From Candidatus Saccharicenans sp. (GTDB lineage Bacteria; Acidobacteriota; Aminicenantia; Aminicenantales; Saccharicenantaceae), in NCBI GenBank assembly GCA_024653405.1, contig JANLGB010000018.1, positions 1 through 6,021 of the forward strand: 6,021 bases of DNA, in the 5' to 3' direction. The notes under the pieces were generated by a model. The model searched no databases and had not been told where the DNA came from. It worked only from the letters and a program-made list of their open reading frames with translations. Within the stretch, counting starts at the first letter, position 1; every line of letters starts with the position of its first letter. This document shows, piece after piece, positions 1 through 5,059 of the stretch. A program made the position numbers and the translations under genes.

Positions 1-907
1 GATGAATGGCCTCGACGATTTTCCCGTCCGGTGACGTGGCTACCACCACGAATCCCTGGCCCAGCTTCTTTATGGCCTGGTGATGGGAACTTAAGATCCG
101 GGGTCGGTCATTCTGGGAGAAGCCCAGCCGCTTGATAAAAAATCCATCGGGCAGGAGTTTGATCCAGTGGAAATTATAGCCGGACAACCTGAGGTCGGGG
201 TGGAGTTTGATAAAGGGGTTGTTGTGCCAGCGGTCGGGCCCTAGGGCAATGATGTCCTCGACATAATTTTTCCCGTACACTTCTGACCAGATATCCTGGA
301 TGAGCGTACCGCCTGTTCCGACATTGAGGCTCTGGGCTCCCAGGCAAATGCCCAGGACGGGCAACTCCGGATTTTCTGCGAGAAGTGGCTTGAAAGCCGG
401 GTCCTGGTAACCTCCCAGCAGTTGAAAAATGGCCGACAGTTCAAAGTAGTGCCGGTAAGGGTCTTCGATGACGCTCAGCAGGCTGGTCCGGTCACCCCAA
501 ACCGCTGGCGGGATGTCAGGCCCACCGAAAAAGATGAGGCCATCCGAGTTCCTTATGATTTCCGCAAGCTCCGGGGTCAGGCCATTCGTCCGGAAGATGT
601 TTTCCGGGCCAATCTCGGCCGAAAAGGTTTTGAAGCTAAACCAGTCCAGGCCGTTTTCTCTGACATATTTTCTGGCCTCTTCATAGTTGGTCATCTCCCG
701 CAGGTGGTGGACCCCGGTCACCTTCAGGTTGGGGAGGTTTAGATAACCCTTTTCTCTGAGAGCCTGGAGATTGCGCAGGGTGCCGACCGACGGGTAAAAA
801 ACGGTCAGTCTTATTTCCTCAGTCTGAGAGCGGAGGGAACCGGGAATCAGGCTGAGGCCCAGAAATAATAGAAGAAATATCTGAGCCAATTTCCGGTAAA
901 TTTTCAT
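1..907 (-). CDS. Secreted class I glutamine-amidotransferase-like hydrolase, peptidase C26 / PuuD-like family (C-terminus cut by left window edge)
   Basis: I translated the minus strand from ATG at 907 to the window edge, giving 302 codons with no stop; the C-terminal end is missing. Residues 1-28 form a signal peptide (basic MKIYRK, hydrophobic core about 8-22), so the enzyme is probably periplasmic or secreted. Visible family hallmarks are GGPD at 128-131, the nucleophile elbow GICLGAQ with Cys188, LNVGTGG at 194-200, SSHHQ with His275 as probable catalytic base, and VEA with Glu299. This is the Cys-His-Glu triad of gamma-glutamyl-GABA hydrolase and gamma-glutamyl hydrolase relatives. Those enzymes cleave gamma-glutamyl amide bonds; the real substrate here is unknown. 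Residues 30-125 are longer than the usual front half of PuuD. The start is supported by GGAGG at 917-913, five bases upstream; an in-frame ATG at 919 has no such site. The gene is transcribed divergently from the rest of the window. Family assignment is firm, exact activity is not. Confidence 0.88.
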   Translation of the reverse strand, partial: MKIYRKLAQIFLLLFLGLSLIPGSLRSQTEEIRLTVFYPSVGTLRNLQALREKGYLNLPNLKVTGVHHLREMTNYEEARKYVRENGLDWFSFKTFSAEIGPENIFRTNGLTPELAEIIRNSDGLIFFGGPDIPPAVWGDRTSLLSVIEDPYRHYFELSAIFQLLGGYQDPAFKPLLAENPELPVLGICLGAQSLNVGTGGTLIQDIWSEVYGKNYVEDIIALGPDRWHNNPFIKLHPDLRLSGYNFHWIKLLPDGFFIKRLGFSQNDRPRILSSHHQAIKKLGQGFVVVATSPDGKIVEAIH

Positions 908-929
908 TTTGGCCTCCATCTTGGCCAAT

Positions 930-958
930 ATTATATTTTTTTGGTCGAACAGATTCAA
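930..958 (-). promoter_or_regulatory. Sigma70-type promoter for the C26 hydrolase gene
   Basis: On the minus strand, TTGAAT (958-953, 4 of 6 to the -35 consensus) is followed by exactly 17 bases and then TATAAT (935-930, perfect -10 consensus). Transcription would start near 923, just before the GGAGG at 917-913 and the ATG at 907, giving a leader of about 16 bases. The geometry is good and the strand and position match the gene; this is prediction only. Confidence 0.68.
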
Positions 959-1081
959 ATTGAAAAACGGATTTTGGTCAGAAAACTTAATCTGGGGTCA
1001 GGGGTGAAGGTCGGAGAGGAGAGAAGAAGGCCTGTCTGGAAGAGGCTAATTTTCTTCGGGGGTGTTTATCCGGACCCAGAT

Positions 1082-1095
1082 TTATCATATGATAA
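1082..1095. promoter_or_regulatory. Perfect 14-bp palindrome, candidate operator
   Basis: TTATCATATGATAA reads identically on both strands and ends 15 bases before the ATG of the small gene at 1111. An uninterrupted AT-rich palindrome at this distance is typical of a binding site for a dimeric regulator. I see no regulator gene in the window and no convincing promoter placed around it, so the operator role is inference. Confidence 0.35.
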
Positions 1096-1110
1096 TCAGG
1101 GCAGGAAATC

Positions 1111-1326
1111 ATGGAATTGGAAAGGGTTGAATGGTACGCCGGCTACCGGGGCCAGGAAAAACCGCGAGCGGTGGTTTCAGCCGGCCAGCGAATCGAGGTG
1201 GTTGAGATAATCTGGCAGAAGAGGCTGAAAGACCGGGGTAGTGGGCAGGTCAGAGAGGTCTTCCGCTGCCGGCTGGCCGACGGCCGGCAGGTTACAATAG
1301 AGAAACAGATTTCAACAGAAAAATAG
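1111..1326 (+). CDS. Small hypothetical protein, 71 residues
   Basis: The 71-residue product has no signal peptide or membrane segment and would be cytoplasmic. It looks like a small beta-rich fold: VEWYAGY near the start, PRAVVSAGQRIEVVEI at about 18-33, then FRCRLADGRQVTIEK at about 50-65. The pattern of an early aromatic-Gly motif, a Pro-Arg strand, a VEVVEI-like strand and a closing xRLADGRxVxIE hairpin recalls small bacterial proteins of the DUF6504 type. This is from memory of the pattern and is unconfirmed. AGGA at 1103-1106 is a modest ribosome site four bases before the ATG. The composition (alternating hydrophobic and charged residues, few rare amino acids) looks coding. An overlapping reading frame from 941 to 1210 covers the start but looks like noise. 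The gene stands alone between the divergent C26 gene and a 244-bp non-coding gap. Function is unknown. Confidence 0.6.
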   Translation: MELERVEWYAGYRGQEKPRAVVSAGQRIEVVEIIWQKRLKDRGSGQVREVFRCRLADGRQVTIEKQISTEK

Positions 1327-1340
1327 TAGTAGGGAAAACT

Positions 1341-1541
1341 GCGGAATAAACCTGCTATTGTGGTCGCCTGGGCCCGAGGAGCGGTCAATATATGAACGGG
1401 TGTTCATATATTACAGAGGCCGATGTTTCCCTTGGTGGGTCTGGGCCCAGAAAAGTCTGGATTTTAAGTGTGGAGTTTCCATAGAATAGGGATTAAGACG
1501 AGCGGAAAGCAAGCCTGTTTTTCTGCAGCTTTTTATTCCGC
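1341..1541 (+). other. Non-coding region with nested inverted repeats, possible structured leader or small RNA
   Basis: The gap 1327-1570 between the small gene and the AstE-like gene holds no convincing ORF. It contains several complementary segments that nest. GCGGAATAAA (1341-1350) pairs with TTTATTCCGC (1532-1541). CTGGGCCC (1368-1375) pairs with GGGCCCAG (1443-1450). Inside that lies the hairpin 1387-1412. A weak bulged stem AAGCCTG/CAGCTT (1511-1528) followed by a short T-run could act as an attenuator. The nesting is seen directly; whether it is one folded RNA or a set of unrelated operator sites is open. No known riboswitch class was recognised. Confidence 0.3.
1387..1412. promoter_or_regulatory. 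Perfect 11-bp AT-rich inverted repeat, candidate operator
   Basis: AATATATGAAC (1387-1397) and GTTCATATATT (1402-1412) are exact reverse complements separated by GGGT. The core TGAAC-4-GTTCA resembles half-site arrangements used by dimeric repressors such as TetR-family proteins (established type, not proven here). It lies about 160 bases upstream of the AstE-like gene and 60 bases after the small gene. It lacks a GC-rich stem and a T-run, so a terminator is unlikely. Confidence 0.4.
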
Positions 1542-1559
1542 CTGAAATTTTATTTCGGG
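1541..1559 (+). promoter_or_regulatory. Hairpin abutting the ribosome binding site of the AstE-like gene
   Basis: CCTGAAAT (1541-1548) can pair with ATTTCGGG (1552-1559) around a TTT loop, giving eight pairs including one G-U. The stem ends directly before the strong Shine-Dalgarno AAGGAGG (1560-1566), which lies four bases from the ATG at 1571. Such a hairpin could protect the message or tune translation. With only four strong G-C pairs the stability is moderate. Confidence 0.3.
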
Positions 1560-1570
1560 AAGGAGGAGCT

Positions 1571-2647
1571 ATGAACTTAGAAAGAACCAGAGCTTCCAGC
1601 CTGAATATCATCATTTTTCTGGTGGCCGTTGTGCTAATTTCCAGTTCTGCGACTGCCGCTCAGAACCGGCCCTTCACCCTTGGTCAGCTTACTGCCCGGC
1701 CGGGGGAGAGTGTTAGCGGATTCCTGGAAGTTCCGGCCGGGCTGGACCCGGCCACCCGGATTCCGGTGACCGTTATCAATGGCCAGAAGCCGGGACGGGT
1801 GCTGGCGGCGGTAGCCGGGGTCCATCCCTACGAGTATCCGCCGATCCTGGCCCTCTACCGGGTTAAGGAGATGATAAAGCCCGAAGAACTGTCCGGCACG
1901 CTGATCCTGGTACACATCGCCAACCTGCCAGCTTTTCAGAGACGTACCATCTATTACAATCCCTTTGACTGGAAGAACCTGAACCGGGTCTTCCCCGGCG
2001 ACCTGCACGGAACCCAGAGCCAGCGCATTGCCGCCGTTCTGACCAGGGAGGTGGTGGACCGGGCCGAGGCCCTGATTGATATGCACTGCGGCGACGGCAA
2101 CGAAGCCCTCATTCCCTATACTTACTGGATGCTGAGCGGCGACAACCAGCTTGACGCCCTTACGCGGGAAATGGCCGTAGTTTTTGGCCTGAAGCACATC
2201 ATAATCGATAATACCAGGGCCCAGGACCTTGAAAACTCTAAGTACCTGGGCAACACGGCCATCGTCAGGAAAAGGCCGGCTATAACCACCGAATCTGGCT
2301 ATCTGGGGCGAGTTGAGGAAGAAGCCATCGCCGCCAACGTGGCCGGCGTTCTCAACGTCATGAAATACTTCAAGATGATTCCCGGCCAGCCCCAAAGTCA
2401 GACCGACCCGGTCTGGATTGAGAAATACGAAGTTATCTATTCCAACCACGACGGCCTGTTTTACCCCCGGGCCGGAATGGGCGATTACGTCAGGGCCGGG
2501 CAGGTAGTTGGAGTCATCACCGATTACCACGGGAACCTTCTGGAAGAACAGCGGGCTCCATTTACCGGGATTCTCCTGTACATAATAGGCACTCCGCCCT
2601 GCAACAAAGGAGAGCCGCTGTTTGAAGTGGGCCGGGTCAAGGAATAG
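1571..2647 (+). CDS. Exported succinylglutamate desuccinylase/aspartoacylase (AstE/AspA, M14-like) family protein
   Basis: The 358-residue product begins with a signal peptide (hydrophobic 11-28, likely cut after SATAA at 30), placing it in the periplasm or outside the cell, whereas classical AstE and AspA are cytoplasmic. The catalytic domain spans about 45-270. Probable zinc ligands are His85 and Glu88 (GVHPYEY, in place of the common HGDE) and His172 (IDMHCGD). NLNRVFPG at 136-143 is the substrate-binding Asn-Arg motif, and Glu241 in TTESG is the likely general base. Residues about 283-357 form the C-terminal beta-sandwich typical of the family (GDYVRAGQVVG and the closing GEPLFEVG). Family members hydrolyse amide bonds of N-acyl amino acids or C-terminal peptide bonds; the substrate here is not deducible. 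AAGGAGG at 1560-1566 fixes the start. The DUF5916 gene follows on the same strand after 132 bp, so co-transcription is possible but not shown. Confidence 0.87.
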   Translation: MNLERTRASSLNIIIFLVAVVLISSSATAAQNRPFTLGQLTARPGESVSGFLEVPAGLDPATRIPVTVINGQKPGRVLAAVAGVHPYEYPPILALYRVKEMIKPEELSGTLILVHIANLPAFQRRTIYYNPFDWKNLNRVFPGDLHGTQSQRIAAVLTREVVDRAEALIDMHCGDGNEALIPYTYWMLSGDNQLDALTREMAVVFGLKHIIIDNTRAQDLENSKYLGNTAIVRKRPAITTESGYLGRVEEEAIAANVAGVLNVMKYFKMIPGQPQSQTDPVWIEKYEVIYSNHDGLFYPRAGMGDYVRAGQVVGVITDYHGNLLEEQRAPFTGILLYIIGTPPCNKGEPLFEVGRVKE

Positions 2648-2673
2648 CACCTCACCGCATACTATTCTAAGAA

Positions 2674-2690
2674 CAAAATTCCTGATTTTG
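2674..2690. repeat. Short AT-rich inverted repeat in the gap before the DUF5916 gene
   Basis: CAAAAT (2674-2679) and ATTTTG (2685-2690) are exact complements around a 5-base loop. It lies 27 bases after the AstE-like stop. There is no GC-rich stem and no following T-run, so it is at best a weak stem or a protein site. TTGACG at 2688-2693 overlaps it and resembles a -35 box, but I find no -10 at the right distance. The remainder of the gap (2648-2771) shows nothing else I can support. Confidence 0.15.
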
Positions 2691-2771
2691 ACGGTGATAA
2701 GCCTGTAGTGAACCTTCGGCCCCGGGAATACGTTTTAATAAATGATTCTCGAAATTTATCGAATTATGGCT

Positions 2772-2779
2772 GGAGTGAT
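2772..2779 (+). promoter_or_regulatory. Ribosome binding site that decides the DUF5916 start
   Basis: GGAG (2772-2775) followed by TGAT precedes the ATG at 2780. It matches the 16S-complementary GGAGGTGAT with one G missing. The longer in-frame GTG start at 2708 has no comparable site and would place 24 polar residues ahead of the signal peptide. Confidence 0.6.
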
Positions 2780-4957
2780 ATGAAGCAGAAAACGGTAGCC
2801 ATTCTGGTAGTTCTCTTTGTTTCCTGTTTTCTGGTTGGCGGCCAGCTCCTGGCCAGGCAGACCGCTTCGGCGGCGGAAGAAAAGCTGACCATTCCCAGGT
2901 TATCGCACTCCCCGAAAATAGATGGAGTGCTGGACGAGGTCTACGAGGGGGAAGCGCTAAAGATAGAAGATTTTGTCCAGCTATCTCCGAAGGAAAACGG
3001 CCAGCCCAGCGAAAAAACGGTGGCCTATCTCGGTTACGATGAAAAAAATCTCTACCTGGCTTTTCGCTGTTTTGATTCCGAGCCCAAAAAAATCCGCTGT
3101 TCCGTCACCGCCCGGGACAAATGCCTGGAGGATGATTGGGTGATTATCTTCCTCGATACTTTCGGCGAGAAGCGCCGGGCATTTACCTTTGTCCTGAATC
3201 CCATCGGCATTCAGGCTGATTTCATGCGAGTGGAAGAGGGTGGTAACGACAACATGGATGATTCCTGGGATACATTTTTCCTGTCTGACGGAAAAATGGA
3301 CGACCTGGGTTACGTGGTGGAAGCAGCCATTCCTTTCAAGAGCATCCGCTTTCCTGATGAGGACCCCAAGACCTGGAACATCGTTCTGGGACGTAATCTC
3401 CCCCGCACGGGAGAGATAATCATCTGGCCGCGCTATTCCCGGACCATCCCCGGTCTGCTCAGCCAGGGTAAGCCTTTCCTCTTGACCGGGAACCTGGAAA
3501 AGGGGAAGAACCTGGAAATAATGCCCGTCGTCACCTCGGCCAAAACTGAGGGCCAGAAGATAGATGTCCAGCCCGGCTTGAACCTGAAGTATGGAGCCAA
3601 TTCTAATCTGACCCTCGACCTGACGGCCAATCCTGACTTCAGCCAGGTCGAGGCTGATGTGCCCCAGATTGACCTTAATCTTCGCTATGCCCTTTATTAC
3701 CAGGAAAAAAGACCGTTCTTTCTTGAAGGCATGGAAATCTTCCGCTATCCAGCCAATGAGATGGTCTATACCCGGCGGATTATTGACCCGCTGTTTGGCG
3801 CCAGGATGACCGGCAAGATTGGGCGCTTCACTTATGGTTTGCTCACTGCCTACGACCAGAAGCCGACTGAAAGTCTGTGGGAGGTTTCTAATGGAGGCGG
3901 CCAAGAAACGATTGACCGCAACGCCCTGTTCAACATTTTCCGGGTGAAAGCTGATGTCTTCGACCAGTCCTACCTGGGTTTTACCCTGGCCGATAAAGAA
4001 ATCACCGGCGGCGCCTGGAACCGGGTAGCCGGAATCGATGGCATGTGGCGCTTTAAGGACCGGTTCTTCTTTTCCTTCCAGGCCATGGCCTCTGACACTA
4101 AAAATGAAGAGCGCAACACCGCTCTGGCCCCGGCGCTGTACAGCGAGTTCTATTACTATACGCAGTTAAAAAAGAAACTGCACTGGGGAGCCGGCGGCTA
4201 TTTCCAGGCCATGCATCCCGATTTTGAAGCCTCCTCGGGTTTCGTCAACCGGGTGGATTACCGCCTGACCGGCCTTTTTACTTTTTTCAACCTGTTTACC
4301 GATAAAAAATATCTTAACCAGGTCGACCTGAATCTTCAGGTGGCCCAGAGGGATTCCTATCGCGGCGACCTCGTCCAGGATAAGTGGTTCAGGGCCCGAC
4401 TCCAGTTCCGCCTGACCGAGTTCAACCGGATTTTTATCTTCCTCACCCGGTCGATGGAACGTTATGCCGAGATCGATTTTAACAAGACAACTTTTTATTT
4501 GGAAGGCCAGACCACCTTTTTGAGCTGGTTGCCCATCAATTTTTATTTCCAGACCGGCCACAGCATCAATTACGACCCGTATGACCCTTTTCTCGGCTAC
4601 AGCAACATCTTCGGCCTGTTTCTGACCCTGAAGCCAGAAAAAAGGCTGCAGCTCGGACTGGACCTTAACTGGCAGACCTACTGGAGAGAATGGGGCGGAG
4701 AGAAACTCTGGGATTACCTGGTGATCAGGCAAAAAACGACTTTCCAGATTTCCAAGACCCTGGCCATCCGGACCATCGTTGATTACAACGATTATTATAA
4801 AAAGATTTTCGGCAGCCTGCTCCTGAGCTGGGTATTACGGCCAGGCACCCTTTTCTACCTGGGGGCCGACTCCAACTACCTGCAGGATGAATTCGGGCAT
4901 TACGGCCGCACCAACTATGGAATCTTTATGAAACTTTCCTATTGGTGGAGAATCTGA
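2780..4957 (+). CDS. Outer-membrane protein with CBM9-like N-terminal domain and DUF5916 beta-barrel
   Basis: From ATG 2780 the product has 725 residues. Residues 1-32 are a signal peptide (basic MKQK, hydrophobic 6-24, cut near SAA). Residues about 37-235 are a CBM9/DOMON-like beta-sandwich: IDGVLDE (47-53), YDEKNLYLAFRCFD (86-99), DDWVIIFLDTF (118-128), FTFVLNPIGIQADF (135-148) and VVEAAIPFKSIRF (179-191). From about 245 on is the DUF5916 region, with its hallmarks TANPDFSQVEAD (282-293), EKRPFFLEG (309-317), YTRRI (330-334) and GARMTGKIG (340-348). The rest is aromatic-rich alternating strands expected of a barrel, ending in LSYWWRI. The front domain suggests binding of a sugar or other ligand at the cell surface, but no function is established for DUF5916 proteins. 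No frameshift or missing hallmark was seen. A longer version starting at GTG 2708 is possible but less likely. Confidence 0.9.
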   Translation: MKQKTVAILVVLFVSCFLVGGQLLARQTASAAEEKLTIPRLSHSPKIDGVLDEVYEGEALKIEDFVQLSPKENGQPSEKTVAYLGYDEKNLYLAFRCFDSEPKKIRCSVTARDKCLEDDWVIIFLDTFGEKRRAFTFVLNPIGIQADFMRVEEGGNDNMDDSWDTFFLSDGKMDDLGYVVEAAIPFKSIRFPDEDPKTWNIVLGRNLPRTGEIIIWPRYSRTIPGLLSQGKPFLLTGNLEKGKNLEIMPVVTSAKTEGQKIDVQPGLNLKYGANSNLTLDLTANPDFSQVEADVPQIDLNLRYALYYQEKRPFFLEGMEIFRYPANEMVYTRRIIDPLFGARMTGKIGRFTYGLLTAYDQKPTESLWEVSNGGGQETIDRNALFNIFRVKADVFDQSYLGFTLADKEITGGAWNRVAGIDGMWRFKDRFFFSFQAMASDTKNEERNTALAPALYSEFYYYTQLKKKLHWGAGGYFQAMHPDFEASSGFVNRVDYRLTGLFTFFNLFTDKKYLNQVDLNLQVAQRDSYRGDLVQDKWFRARLQFRLTEFNRIFIFLTRSMERYAEIDFNKTTFYLEGQTTFLSWLPINFYFQTGHSINYDPYDPFLGYSNIFGLFLTLKPEKRLQLGLDLNWQTYWREWGGEKLWDYLVIRQKTTFQISKTLAIRTIVDYNDYYKKIFGSLLLSWVLRPGTLFYLGADSNYLQDEFGHYGRTNYGIFMKLSYWWRI

Positions 4958-5013
4958 CGCCTTGATAGCTCCGGCCGGCCGAGGAAAATATGGCCTGTCC
5001 AATAACATAAATC

Positions 5014-5038
5014 GGGGCTGAGGATAGACCTCAGCCCC
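5014..5038 (+). terminator. Perfect 10-bp GC-rich hairpin between the DUF5916 gene and mfd
   Basis: GGGGCTGAGG (5014-5023) and CCTCAGCCCC (5029-5038) are exact complements with the loop ATAGA. The stem begins 57 bases after the DUF5916 stop. The sequence after it is pyrimidine-rich (TCTCTCGTCT) and not a clean T-run, so it is an imperfect intrinsic terminator. Its right arm ends 21 bases before the mfd start, so it could also affect mfd expression. Confidence 0.6.
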
Positions 5039-5059
5039 TCTCTCGTCTAAAATAAACCT

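Noticed and set aside
422..742. Plus-strand reading frames at 422-742 and 468-686
   Set aside because: They are antisense to the C26 hydrolase, which has an intact catalytic triad, a promoter and a ribosome site on the minus strand.
960..991. Possible plus-strand promoter for the small gene: TTGAAA at 960-965 with CTTAAT at 986-991
   Set aside because: The spacing of 20 bases is too long and the -10 match is poor.
941..1210. 89-codon plus-strand reading frame
   Set aside because: It overlaps the C26 promoter and the small gene, has no ribosome site, and its composition (Trp, Arg and Gly rich) is not protein-like.
1440..1451. 12-bp palindrome TCTGGGCCCAGA as a stand-alone hairpin
   Set aside because: A gapless palindrome cannot form a hairpin without losing its central pairs; it is more useful as a partner of the copy at 1368-1375.
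1634..2650. Long open reading frame of 338 codons on the minus strand
   Set aside because: It lies fully opposite the AstE-like gene, whose zinc motifs, signal peptide and Shine-Dalgarno are clear. The minus-strand product shows no recognisable domain.
2708..2779. Upstream GTG start extending the DUF5916 protein by 24 residues
   Set aside because: It has no Shine-Dalgarno and would put a polar stretch before the signal peptide; ATG 2780 has both a ribosome site and the expected basic-hydrophobic start.
2981..3904. Minus-strand open reading frame of 307 codons, and another at 4166-4732
   Set aside because: Both are antisense to the DUF5916 gene, whose conserved motifs are plain. They are by-products of its codon usage.
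4962..4991. Possible mfd promoter: TTGATA at 4962-4967 with an AT-rich box near 4986-4991
   Set aside because: The -10 candidate matches only about half of the consensus, and the hairpin at 5014-5038 would lie in the transcript. Too weak to list as a feature.
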